Assembly: GCA_019395295.1 (NCBI GenBank)
Contig: CM033361.1
Span: 3,350,501-3,414,500, forward strand
Reading direction: 5' to 3'
Source: Osmanthus fragrans
Lineage: Eukaryota > Streptophyta > Magnoliopsida > Lamiales > Oleaceae
Length of the DNA: 64,000 nucleotides
Each line of letters begins with the position of its first letter. Within the stretch, counting starts at the first letter, position 1. The notes beneath the pieces were generated by a model that was not told the origin of the DNA, ran no database searches, and worked only from the letters and a program-made list of their open reading frames with translations. A program made the position numbers and the translations under genes. Positions 35,588 through 46,375 of this stretch are shown piece after piece.

Positions 35588-37631
35588 TGTAACGCCCTGA
35601 CCCGCATCGATCGAAACGTCACCAGATTAACTGTACTTTAGCTGTCAACTTAATAATTAACTATACTTTTAGCGGAAAGCTTAAATATTTAAGTTAAGAA
35701 TTTAATTCAAGAATTATATATATTTTTGAGACAAAATAATTCAATACCAAAAGAAACAATTTTTAAAAAAAAGTCTTCAAAATATTTTTCATGCATGCAT
35801 CCACTATTGACATGAAATTCTAGGCAAAACATTAAAACTAAAAGTTGCTGTTTTTGTTCTCTATGTCAACCAACAATTTACAAAATAAATTCGTTTGCAT
35901 AGCTATCGACACCGAAACTTCATGAAATTTTACAGTAAAGTAGAAAAATCTTTATACTATAACATATCCAAAAATCAGCTTCTGTTGGCAACATATGAGA
36001 TATAAAATATTTTTCAAAACTCTGCAGCGACTCGGTTTGGAAGGTAACCCAGCGCAGTTTACTTAAAGTGTCATATAAAATTTTACACATATTGAAACGA
36101 CATAATTCCAAGTCTATTCAGTAGCTAACTCATTAGTCTGTCAAACCCCACTGGTCTTGTCCAAAAATTTCAAGTAACGACTGAGTTATGAATTTTTTTG
36201 AAACCAAGGGCAGAAGCTGAAAAACAGCAGTGATGCCCAGGTGCAGTTTACTTTAAGTGACGTATAAAATTCTACCGAATTTGGGTCGACATGATTTCAA
36301 ATTCACTCAGTAGCTAACATGTAAGGCTATCCAACGCCACTGGTTTCATTGAAAAATTTCAAGTGAAGATCGGGTTACGAATTTTTAAAGTCATGACAGA
36401 AACTGAAATTTCTAAGGAACAGCAACGTGAAATCGCTAACATTTTTTTTCTTGATAACCAGTGACTTGTAAATTATTTTCTACAACACATATCTAGTTTT
36501 AAACATAATTTATTCATAAAGAAATGTGCTTAGAATAGTTCCATATCCGACATTTCATAGGAAATTGAATTATTCAAAATAAACGTTTTGTAATCGAATC
36601 GAGAACATTAAATCACTGACTTCTCCATAGCATAGTGCATCATCCTCTACCATCATCCATGCCCCCAAGCATATCAATTTAACCTGTAGAGAGGGAATGA
36701 ACCCATGAGTTTGAAACTCAATAGATATCATCGGTGCATTTCGTTGTCAAATTAAAATTTTCGAACTATATATTCATACCGTTGCACGTAGATGAATATC
36801 CGGCAAAATCCAATTTACTGCAGCATTATATAACACGTAGAGCCGGAAAATGAACATTCAAACTATTGTAGTGCCGAAGCACCCTATCCGGAGGTACCAT
36901 TTCATTACAAACATTTAACGAAAAATCAAAATTTGAAACGAAATACCACTTGCACCTCTACCTACCTTGATTTCTTGAATAGAAAGGAACAAAATGTGCG
37001 AAAAGCCTTTCTCCTTCAAACCCTTGCTATTCCCTTAAGCTTAGCTTAACATAAAAGGTATTTTTTTGAGAGAAAGTATGAATAAATTCGGATTTAAGGA
37101 GAGATGTAATGAAAAAGTGTCTTTTCTCTTCTTGTAACCTCTCTTTTTAGTGAAAAATTAAATAGGTGAGTTATATCATCATTAACCTTGTTAAATTTAT
37201 TCTTTAACTAGAAATTTGAAGAGTTTTAAACCTATAAAATAATTCATTTATAAAAAGTTTTTATAAAACATTTACATAAAGGAAAAATGAATTATTCATA
37301 TGTTTTGTAATTTATTTCTATGAATGCAATCTAATAAAAATAATTTTGTAAGAATATTGTATTAAACATCTGCATGGTGATTCGAACTTGGGTTGCCTAT
37401 ATGAACTAGCATGCAAATGACCATTATGGCAACCTAGTTATTCGTTAAATCTTTGTAATCAAATTTACTTAGACTTAATATCTTAAATTGTTGTACTTTT
37501 AAATAACTTATGGCTTGAGCTTTCATTTCATATGTGGGTCGAGCATAAGGTTCATCTATGGGCTAGGCTCGTGATGTTAGATCGTCACATAAAATATGAG
37601 CCTAATTTCTTTTTTTTTTCGGGTTTCTATA
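35588..37631 (-). repeat. 5' LTR of the Tekay-like element
   Basis: 2,044 bp, collinear with 28101-30147, with scattered substitutions and small indels. The outer terminus reads TATA where the other copy has TACA. Confidence 0.92.
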
Positions 37632-37636
37632 CATAC
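37632..37636. repeat. Target-site duplication (right) of the Tekay-like element
   Basis: CATAC, matching 28096-28100. Confidence 0.9.
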
Positions 37637-38363
37637 TGCCACTCCAATATCTCTCACATACACGATATATTCATACCACTTTCTCTAACTATTCCCTCAA
37701 TTCTTCTCTCTCTCTCTCTATATGCTGCTTTTCTCTTATCGCACCACCATTCGCTCTATATTATATATTGGCAAATTTTGTTCACTCACTGCCTCTCTCA
37801 ATTTCTCTCACACAACTCCTTTATTACTCTTTCTCTTTCTCTGTTCTTCTCATCCTCTGCATACTAGTATAATGGCTGGCTGAGACTCCTATTTATACTC
37901 AACAATGCCAGTGGAATTGCCTTCAAGTTTATTCAAATATGACGGTGAAAATGGGTTAAATTAGTCTTGCAATTGGCGGTGGATATGGTAGCTTTTCTTG
38001 ATTGTTCCCAACTGCTTGAAGAAGAAGGTTCAGGAAATGGGCTACACGTTATATTTTTCTCTAGACTAGAGTTTCCTTTGACCTTTAATGTCGGTGCTGT
38101 ATCTTCAAATATTACTCCTTTCCACACGGGCCCTTATGAAGGTTTCTCAGGAGTTGAAAAAGTTGCTGCCAGAAGGAATTGTTGCCTGAATTTCTAACAC
38201 AACATTGTGTCCAAGATCAAGATGAAAAGGGTGAGTTTGATCTCATTCGAAAATAAAATAAAAATCTGTGGGGTTCATTTGACCCTACATGACCCCATGT
38301 GGGTCCGTCCTGTTCCCTTAAAAGAATTGATTCAATTGAAACAAAAGTTTTGTATAGGTTGGT
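37637..38363. other. Host sequence between two elements, pyrimidine-rich
   Basis: 37640-37860 is CT-rich with a TCTCTCTCTCTCTCTA run, as in plant 5' leaders. A 76-codon plus-strand frame at 37967-38197 matches nothing I know. 38320-38363 repeats the lectin-kinase upstream flank at 53117-53160. No confident gene. Confidence 0.5.
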
Positions 38364-38840
38364 TGATAAGTGTAGTTTCTACACTTATTTGAGGCCTTAA
38401 ATTATGATATTTTATTGTCTTTTGGATAAAATTCTACCTAATTTATGTTATATTGTATTTTATAGGTGAAACTCGATGACTGAACAAGAAATATGAAGAA
38501 ACAAGAGGAAATTGGCAAAAGGGGACAAGATCCAAAGTATGAGGGCCAAAGTGCAAACAATCAAAAGTTGTGTCGAACCTTACAGTGAAGATTCGAGAAT
38601 GCCGGGGGTTAATTGGGTGCAATTAGAAGTCAAAACGGGTGAAATATGGGCAAAACATTTTCACAAATCAAGTTTCAACCGCGGAAGGATGTTTCAGATT
38701 TTTTGTCGGAGATTGAGACCCATTTTTGACATAGTAAACATTCGAACTGGAAGAAGGCTATTTCAATCAAAGTTGTAGACCCTTGAGTTGGCTTTATAAC
38801 ACAACTTGAATCACCTCAATCGGATATCGGGAGAGAAAGT
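38364..38840 (+). repeat. 5' LTR of the LARD, first part
   Basis: Collinear with 48752-49231. It is broken by the copia insertion inside the sequence GAGAGAAAGTTATGCTAG, which is intact in the 3' LTR at 49221-49238. Confidence 0.9.
38836..38840. repeat. Target-site duplication (left) of the young copia element
   Basis: AAAGT, repeated at 44687-44691. The intact site is visible in the other LARD LTR at 49226-49230. Confidence 0.95.
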
Positions 38841-39499
38841 TGTTGAGAAATTGGTTGTTAAAAATCAACAAATGAAGAAGCGTAAAAGTGCTGACAATTT
38901 CGGTCGACCGAATTGTACTGCGGTCGACCGAAACTCTGCAGGATTTCAACCAAGAAGTTGCAGGAGTTTTCGGTTGACCTTTCGGTCGACCGAAATGGAG
39001 TTTCGGTTGATCATTCGGTCGACCGGAAAAGTTCGGTTGACCAACCGGTCGACCGAAATCTGTGACCGTTGGACGGTTTTTTGCCGTTGGGAACTCAATT
39101 TTGGAGGCTTTTCACTTGATTTTGGCACCATTTCGTGAATATGAACTAGGCCTATATATAGAGGGGTCTAGTTCAATGAATAAACACTTTGAAATCATTT
39201 TCAATCTCCATATACAAAGATCAAATTACTTTCTTTCTCATATTCTTCATATTTATTGTGTTTCTCAAGTTTTGTTGGTAGAAATATTTTGTGCTTTATA
39301 TTTCTACTACAAGGCTTGATCAATCCTTCAAACCATTTGCCGGAAAACCTTTAAGCATCTCGAATTACCGGAGAAGGGGCAAATATTGTTTGAGGACAGC
39401 GATCACGCGTTTGAGCCTTTATATTGAAGTTCTTGTTCTTGATTCCTTGTTGCTATTTTGGTTTGTTTATTCTCCTACTCGAAGGTAATATTTCCAACA
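38841..39499 (+). repeat. 5' LTR of the young copia element
   Basis: TGTTGAGAAA...TTTCCAACA. It contains five copies of the palindrome CGGTCGACCG (38901, 38921, 38983, 39016, 39046) interleaved with CGGTTGACC, which includes the W-box core TTGACC at 38974 and 39037. A TATA box, TATATATAG, lies near 39153. The base after the LTR begins ATCTCAAACAATACAC, not TGGTATCAGAGC. Confidence 0.93.
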
Positions 39500-39520
39500 A
39501 TCTCAAACAATACACTTGCA

Positions 39521-40549
39521 ATGGAGAGTGAAACAACTATGGCTACAATAAAGTTGATGAATCAAGACTTGGTACGGTTGGATCGTTTTGATGGCACGAA
39601 CTTCACAAGGTGGCAAGACAAACTGAAATTCCTACTTACGGCATTGAAGATTTTTTATGTGCTTGATCCGAACTTGGAAGATCTACCCGAACCATCCGAC
39701 AAAGACACCGATGAATCAAGGGTGAATAGAAAGAAGCGTGAAGAGGATGAATTAATATGCCGTGGCCATATTCTCAACTCTTTGTCGGATCGATTGTATG
39801 ATCTCTACACCAACACAACGTCGCCAAAAGAAATATGGGATGCATTGGAAAGTAAGTACAAAGCGGAGGAAGAAGGTACCAAGAAATTTTTAATTTCTAA
39901 GTACTTTGATTTTAAATTTCTTGAAAATATTCCTTTGCTTCCCCAAATTCATGAATTGCAAGTCCTAGTCAACAAGTTGAAGGCGGTGAAGATTGAAATC
40001 CCGGAGACCTTTCAAGTAGGGGCAATTATTGCTAAACTCCCCGGTACTTGGAAAGGATACCGGAAGAAAATTATGCATAGTTCCGAGGATCACTCCTTGG
40101 AACAATTGCAAAAACATTTGCGCATTGAGGAAGAGTCAAGAATGCGTGATAAGAGTGAAATCTCTTATGAAGGCACTTCCAAAGCAAATGCAATTGAGAA
40201 AACTGAACCGCCAACAAAGTCCAACAAAAGGAAGCCTTCAACGAACTTCAACAAGTTCAAGAAGAAGACAAAAGGAGGTTGTTTTGTGTGTGGCAAATCT
40301 GGTCACTATGCAAAAGATTGTAGACACCGAAAACAAAACAACTTCGAGGGCAAAGTGAACTCCATCAAAGAAGATAGAATTGTGGCCACCATTTGTGAAA
40401 TCAATGCAATCAAGGGAAAAGTTCCCGGATGGTGGTATGATACTTGTGCTACAATACATGTATCATATGACAAATCTTCTTTCAAGACTTATCATGAAGT
40501 TGATGGAGACCAAGAGATACAATGGGTAATGAGGTTCGATCTAAAGTGA
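39521..40549 (+). CDS. Copia gag plus start of protease (young element)
   Basis: The ATG at 39521 is chosen because MESETTMATIKLMNQDLVRLDRFDG is a typical copia gag start; the open frame extends upstream into the LTR. Residues about 20-230 form the UBN2-type gag domain (NFTRWQDKLKFLL, LYDLYTNTTSPKEIW). A CCHC zinc knuckle, CFVCGKSGHYAKDC, lies near residues 255-268. The protease site reads WWYDTCAT, with Cys where many proteases have Gly. Four triplets on from GDQEIQ the frame is lost; pol continues one frame over. A one-base loss near 40526 is the simplest reading. Confidence 0.9.
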   Translation: MESETTMATIKLMNQDLVRLDRFDGTNFTRWQDKLKFLLTALKIFYVLDPNLEDLPEPSDKDTDESRVNRKKREEDELICRGHILNSLSDRLYDLYTNTTSPKEIWDALESKYKAEEEGTKKFLISKYFDFKFLENIPLLPQIHELQVLVNKLKAVKIEIPETFQVGAIIAKLPGTWKGYRKKIMHSSEDHSLEQLQKHLRIEEESRMRDKSEISYEGTSKANAIEKTEPPTKSNKRKPSTNFNKFKKKTKGGCFVCGKSGHYAKDCRHRKQNNFEGKVNSIKEDRIVATICEINAIKGKVPGWWYDTCATIHVSYDKSSFKTYHEVDGDQEIQWVMRFDLK

Positions 40550-43458
40550 TTGGAAAGGGAAGTGTGGATATCATCTTCACTTCCGGTAAAACCATTACCT
40601 TAACCAATGTACTACATGTTCCCGACATGACTAGAAATTTGGTTAGTGGAAATCTCTTAGGAAAACCGGGTATCAAAAGTGTATTTGAATCCGGAAAACT
40701 TGTATTATCCCTAAATGGGAAATTTGTTGGAAAAGGCTATTCTAGTGAAGGAATGGTCAAATTATGTACTGTTGACAATTTGAATGATAATAAAAATAAC
40801 TTTGTTTATATTGTTGATTTATTTTCATTATGGCATGCTAGATTAGGACATATTGGAAAAAGTACTATGAAACGTATGATGAAATGTGATTTAATTTTAT
40901 ATGATGAAAATGATGTCTTTAAATGCAAAACTTGTGTAGAAGCAAAAATGGTTAAAAAGCCTTATCAAAGTGTAAAAAGGACATCTAGTATCTTAGAACT
41001 AATTCATACGGATATTTGTGAATTAAATGGTATGTTAACTAGAGGTGGAAATAGGTATTTTATTACCTTTATTGATGATTGCACTAGATATACCTATGTT
41101 TATTTAATGAAACATAAAAGTGAAGCTTTTGATATGTTTAAAGTGTATAAAAATGAGGTTGAAAATCACATAAACAAGAAAATAAAAACCTTAAGAAGTG
41201 ATAGAGGTGGTGAATATTTTTCTAATGATTTCAACTTATTTTGTGAACAACATGGCATAATTCACCAATGTTCGGCACCTAGAACACCGGAACAAAATGG
41301 TTTAGCTGAAAGAAAAAATAGAACTTTAGTTGAAATGATAAATGCCATGCTTACCTATGCTAAATTACCATTTAATTTGTGGGGTGAGGCCTTGTTAAGT
41401 GCATGTAGGATATTAAATAGAATTCCTTCTAAACAAACTAAGGTTTCTCCTTATGAATCTTGGAAAGGAAGAAAACCTAACATTGGATACTTCAAAGTGT
41501 GGGGGTGTATTGCTTATTGTAAGAACACAAACCCTAATAGGACCAAGTTGGGTCCAAGAGGCATTAAGTGCGCCTTTGTTGGATATGCTAGCAATAGCAA
41601 ATCATATAGATTATTAAACTTGGAGACCAATGTGATTATTGAATCAAGTGATGTAGAGTTCTTTGAGGATTCGTTATCTTCGAAAGATGAATTGAGGGAA
41701 AATCTCTTAGATATCCCTAGCTCAAGTGGAACACAAGATGAAACATCTTCTAAAGGTGTTGATGAGTCAAGTGAGCCACGAAGAAGCAAAAGAACTCGAA
41801 TTGAGAAGTCTTTAGGACCGGATGAAATTGATTCTCAACGCATTTCTTTTTACTTAGTAGAAGGAAATGAGTTGAATGTAGTAAGAACAACTCCATTTGT
41901 TCTACATGTTGAAACCGATCCTAAAACTTATAGAGAAGCTATGACTTCTCGTGATAGCATGTTTTGGAAAGATGCAATCAAAGATGAAATGGATTCAATA
42001 ATGTCAAATAACACTTGGGAACTTGTCGATTTACCACCCGAGTCCAAACCTATTGGATGTAAATGGGTATTCAGGAGAAAATACAATGTTGATGGTTCTC
42101 TAAATACCTTTAAAGCTAGATTAGTAGCTAAAGGATATCGACAAAGAGAAGGAATAGATTATTTTGATACATATGCACCGGTAGCTAGAATAACATCGAT
42201 AAGGATATTATTTGCACTAGCTTCGATACATGATTTGCATGTTCACCAAATGGATGTCAAGACGGCGTTCTTGAATGGAGATCTCGATGAGGAGGTTTAT
42301 ATGGAGCAACCTGAAGGTTTTGCTCTACCCGGAAATGAACATAAAGTATGCAAGTTAGTAAAATCGTTATACGGTTTAAAACAGGCACCTAAAAAGTGGC
42401 ATGAGAAATTTGACTTAGCTATAATTTCGTTTGGTTTTAAACATAATAGCGTAGATAAATGTTTATATTCAAAAGTATGTGATGATTATGTGATATTTAT
42501 ATGTTTATATGTTGATGACATGTTGATTATGAGTGATCACATGGATGGAATAAAGGAAACAAAGAGGTTTCTATCTTCCACATTTAAGATGAAAGATCTT
42601 GGACAAGTGGATACCATTTTGGGTATCAAAGTCATAAAGACTAGTGGGGGTTACCATTTAAGCCAATCACATTATGTTGAGAATGTGATAAATAAGTTCA
42701 AACACTTGAACATAAAGGAAGCAAGTACCCCAATTGATCCAAGTTCAAAACTTGTAAAGAATGATGGAAGAGCAATTGCTCAATTAGAATATGCAAGTGT
42801 CATTGGGAGTCTAATGTATGCAGTTCAATGCACAAGACCAGATATAGCATATGCAATTAGTAAACTTAGTAGGTTTACTAGCAATCCAGGCAATGACCAT
42901 TGGAAGGCAATTGGAAGGGTTCTTGGGTATTTAAAGAAAACCAAGAACTTAGGTTTACAATATACTAAATTTCCGGCTGTATTGGAAGGATTTACCGATG
43001 CTAGTTGGATATCTAGCACGGGTGAGAATAAATCCACTTCCGGTTGGGTGTTCACTCTTGGAGGAGGAGCTGTTTCTTAGAAATCAAAGAAACAGACATG
43101 TATAACGCACTCGACCATGGAATCCGAATTCGTAGCATTATCGGATACCGGGAAAGAAGCTGAGTGGCTTAAGGATCTCTTTTATGAGATACCTTTGGGA
43201 CTGAAGAATACATCTTCAATATCTATCTTGTGTGATAGTCAAGCCACGTTAGCAAAAGCATACAATGAGGTATACAACGGAAAGTCTAGACATATGAGTC
43301 TAAGACATGACTACATAAGGAAATTAATCAAAGATGGAATAATTTCCCTAAATTATGTTAAGTCTATCGAGAATCTAGCGGATCCTCTAACTAAACCTCT
43401 AAATCGAGATTTAGTAACATCTACATCGAGTAGGATGGGGTTGAAACTCTTAAAATAG
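40522..43458 (+). pseudogene. Copia pol: protease end, integrase, RT, RNase H (young element)
   Basis: 852 codons are open from 40522 to 43080: protease end, GAG-pre-integrase (LWHARLGHIGK), integrase with HTDIC, RSDRGGEY and GLAERKN holding the acidic triad, RT with GCKWVFRRKYN, QMDVKTAFLNGDL and LYVDDML, and RNase H start (FTDASWIS). A TAG at 43078-43080 replaces the Trp codon normally before KSKKQ. The rest, with MESEFVAL, LCDSQATL and the end motif ADPLTKPLN, stays open to 43458 in the same frame. Apart from this stop and the frameshift before it, the polyprotein looks intact. Confidence 0.93.
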
Positions 43459-44015
43459 AAAGATTCACCAATGATAGCAACCCTACCTGTCATTACTCAA
43501 AAGGTAATTCACGGGTTCAAAGGGTAACAACAAGTCATTTGATATGTGGATAGTTTCAGCATTATTCAAATCCGCGATAACCCTATCCTAGTTAAATAAT
43601 GCTGGTTGTTACTGAAGTGAGGGTTGAGCTTCAAGCTCTTAATGAAATTCAGTGCTAAGAGCACAAGCATTTCTAAAAGTAACAAAGATGCTGGAAGAAT
43701 TTCACCTAGATGAACTTCGAGGTGGTGCCGCCTCAATAGAGAGCTAGAGTTACTCTCTTAAAAGTTTGTCGAAAAGGATGAGCGCAAGGCCATAAAAGCG
43801 CTAAGCGAGTTTGAGGAACTTGAGAACACGTGGTGCTCGTGTGTGTGTTCTTACCGGTATCGTCACATGGAATAACTGGTTCAAAGCTTCAAGCTACCTT
43901 TGATTCCGACTTTACTTTGTTAGAATTACACTATGGTTAGATTCAAATCGAAAGATATCTAATCCTTAGGCATGAGTATCGTTCATGTTGAATATGAGAC
44001 TTGTTAATTTTGAAC

Positions 44016-44026
44016 AAGTGGGGGAT
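44016..44026 (+). other. Polypurine tract of the young copia element
   Basis: AAGTGGGGGAT directly before the 3' LTR start, TGTTTGAG. Confidence 0.85.
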
Positions 44027-44686
44027 TGTTTGAGAAATTGGTTGTTAAAAATCAACAAATGAAGAAGTGTAAAAGTGCTGACAATTTCGGTCGACCGAAT
44101 TGTACTGCGGTCGACCGAAACTCTGCAGGATTTCAACCAAGAAGTTGCAGGAGTTTTCGGTTGACCTTTCGGTCGACCGAAATGGAGTTTCGGTTGATCA
44201 TTCGGTCGACCGAAAAAGTTCGGTTGACCAACCGGTCGACCGAAATCTGTGACCGTTGGACGGTTTTTTGCCGTTGGGAACTCAATTTTGGAGGCTTTTC
44301 ACTTGATTTTGGCACCATTTCGTGAATATGAACTAGGCCTATATATAGAGGGGTCTAGTTCAATGAATAAACACTTTGAAATCATTTTCAATCTCCATAT
44401 ACAAAGATCAAATTACTTTCTTTCTCATATTCTTCATATTTATTGTGTTTCTCAAGTTTTGTTGGTAGAAATATTTTGTGTTTTATATTTCTACTACAAG
44501 GCTTGATCAATCCTTCAAACCATTTGCCGGAAAACCTTTAAGCATCTCGAATTACCGGAGAAGGGGCAAATATTGTTTGAGGACAGCGATCACGCGTTTG
44601 AGCCTTTATATTGAAGTTCTTGTTCTTGATTCCTTGTTGCTATTTTGGTTTGTTTATTCTCCTACTCGAAGGTAATATTTCCAACA
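44027..44686 (+). repeat. 3' LTR of the young copia element
   Basis: 660 bp, with the same five CGGTCGACCG palindromes (44088-44242). Differences from the 5' copy: one extra T at the start, C/T at offset 41, G/A near offset 185, and C/T near offset 453. Confidence 0.95.
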
Positions 44687-44691
44687 AAAGT
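44687..44691. repeat. Target-site duplication (right) of the young copia element
   Basis: AAAGT, matching 38836-38840. Confidence 0.95.
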
Positions 44692-45940
44692 TATGCTAGA
44701 AATACTGAACGAAGCACGATGCTGAATTTCACCTGAATGTTGGCGCCGCGGCGCCACAATAGTGGCGCTGCAGCGCCACGAAATCTGCCACAAAACAGAG
44801 CATGCGGCGCCGCAGCGCTGATCCCATGGCGCCACCTGAGACGATCTAGGGCGCGTTTTGGTCCCTTTTTAAGCCCATAAAAACCCTATTTTCTATATCA
44901 ACGTGGGGGTAACTATAAATACATTTTTTCTCACACTTTTGAGGTGTGCTCTCGGATTCAACACATTCCTCACATCACAAAACACATTCAAACTTTGAAG
45001 ATTTGGGAGAGAATTCAAAGAAAGAACACACAAAAAAGGATTTATTCTACTCATTGAAGGAAATACATACAATTGAATATTCGAAGATGGAATTCAAAGG
45101 AGCAAAACATCGTGCAAACCACGTTTTGAAGCATCAATTGGGGGGAAGAAGATCTTGGTGCAAGATCGATTTCTCATTCTATATCATTCTTTTAAACCCG
45201 GTGATGTATTCAATAATAACTTTGTATTTTTCTTTCATGATTATGAGTAGCTAAATCTAGTTTAGGACGAACAATGTAACCGAATTGAGATCCTTTATTT
45301 CTTTAATTTGATATTCTTGTGCTTTTATTTTATTTGTTGATTTTGCTATGTTCTCAATGCATTTAATTACTAGATCACTAATTAAATGATTTCGTGAACA
45401 ATAATTACGTAGAGATGCGGATTGTTGTTTATACCAAGTAGTAAATTTCAGTGAATTGGCAGAACGTGTAGAGATACCTATGTTAATTGCTGCGGTCATA
45501 ATTGAATTCCTAGAACCAATGTTTCGTTTAACTAAATGTCAATTTGCATAGAGATATGAAATTTAATTAGTTAAATATGTTCAATGAGAACTCGAGAGGG
45601 GTAAATTGAATACAACAAGAGAATTCGATCGAACACTACTTTAGATTGTATGAATCATGATTTAAGGTATAAATGTGATCAATAGGTGAAATTGTTCCGC
45701 CCTAATATCCGTTATTATTTGAATTCTCAATCGAGTATGTTTGCATTCAATTCAATTTCACGTGTTTAATTTCAAATATTCTCAACACGTCCATATTTTT
45801 GTTTACTTTCATCAAATAGTAGTTAGGAATAAATTAGATTAAGTACTAAAGTATAGTCCTCGTGGGAACGATATCCGGACTCTTAGGTCCACTTTATTAC
45901 TTGTTACGATCCGTACACTTGCGGGATATAAAAATCGACA
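44692..45940 (+). repeat. 5' LTR of the LARD, second part
   Basis: It continues from 38840 and is collinear with 49232-50431. It holds three perfect palindromes, TGGCGCCGCGGCGCCA (44741-44756), GTGGCGCTGCAGCGCCAC (44762-44779) and GCGGCGCCGC (44804-44813), then a TATA box, TATAAATA, at 44914. It probably ends TCGACA at 45940. Confidence 0.88.
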
Positions 45941-45949
45941 ACAAGTTTT

Positions 45950-45967
45950 TGGCGCCGTTGCCGGAGA
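45950..45967 (+). other. Primer binding site complementary to tRNA-Asp
   Basis: TGGCGCCGTTGCCGGAGA matches the complement of the plant tRNA-Asp 3' end at 17 of 18 positions (A for G near the end). Such sites are typical of Athila/Tat-type gypsy elements and their derivatives. Confidence 0.85.
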
Positions 45968-46106
45968 TTTTTACTTTTAGTCTTAATTTATTTTATTTTT
46001 AACTGTTATTTCGTTTGTTTATGTTCTTTTATTTTAAATTTCTTTGTTCCATTTGAGTCTTTTTTTCCCCTCTTTTTCAGGATATAAAAAAGGGCAGAAT
46101 AACATA

Positions 46107-46256
46107 TGGATGTGGTTGATTTCAAAAACATGCTCGTATGTGACTTCATCATAAGGCAACAACAATTGGTTGTTCAAGAAATTGATGAGAGAGATATGCT
46201 TGTGGAGAGATTTCATTATAGGACAGAGACAACTAGACTTAAAGGCAGAATGTGAA
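46107..46256 (+). CDS. Short ORF at the start of the LARD interior
   Basis: From ATG 46107 (MDVVDFKNMLVCDF) 49 codons are open, rich in Gln, Glu and Arg, ending at 46256. No family is recognised. It may be the remains of a longer frame that continues with frameshifts toward 46376. Confidence 0.3.
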
Positions 46257-46375
46257 CTTAATGAAACTGTTCTGGCTGACTTGCCTGTTGCATTATTTCT
46301 CGCACCAAAATTTGATAAGGGTGATCTACCCGTGGAATTATTTCTTCTACCGGCTATTATTGAAGAACATCAATA

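Larger units (their letters stand above)
28101..37631 (-). mobile_element. Ty3/gypsy chromovirus (Tekay-like), decayed
   Basis: A 9.5 kb minus-strand element with 2.04 kb LTRs (TGTAGAAG...GGCGTTACA), CATAC TSD, initiator-Met primer site, and the order gag, protease, RT, RNase H, integrase, chromodomain. The C-terminal chromodomain and long LTRs fit the Tekay/Del lineage. It carries many stops and frameshifts, and a MITE sits in integrase. The outer LTR end has changed from CA to TA. Confidence 0.93.
38841..44686 (+). mobile_element. Young nested Ty1/copia element, nearly intact
   Basis: 5,846 bp, with LTRs of 659 and 660 bp that differ by only three substitutions and one 1-bp indel by eye, and a perfect AAAGT TSD. 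Gag and pol are recognisable over their full length, but two lesions break pol, and no usual primer site follows the 5' LTR. The near-identity of the LTRs makes this the youngest insertion in the window. Confidence 0.95.

Noticed and set aside
37967..38197. 76-codon plus-strand frame in host sequence
   Set aside because: No family is recognised and the opposite strand is equally open; left as unassigned sequence.
38512..38778. 88-codon frame repeated at 48900-49157
   Set aside because: It lies inside the LARD LTR and is repeated only because the LTR is. It has no known domain; possible, but not supported as a gene.
38901..39055. Regularly spaced palindromes considered as a CRISPR-like array
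   Set aside because: Spacing is irregular, the repeats are only 10 bp, it lies in a eukaryotic LTR, and the array is duplicated with the LTR.
38806..39138. 110-codon frame repeated at 44026-44325
   Set aside because: It is a translation of the palindrome array in the young copia LTR (recurrent RSTE/NRST), an artefact of the repeats.
39062..39488. Frames in the young copia LTR (85 and 65 codons), repeated at 44249-44675
   Set aside because: They are LTR sequence spanning the transcription start region; no domain.
40029..40459. Other-frame ORFs over copia gag
   Set aside because: Shadows of the gag frame, which has clear domain motifs.
44946..45254. 102-codon frame repeated at 49490-49804
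   Set aside because: Also LTR sequence of the LARD, downstream of its TATA box. It could be a short leader ORF but has no recognisable features.
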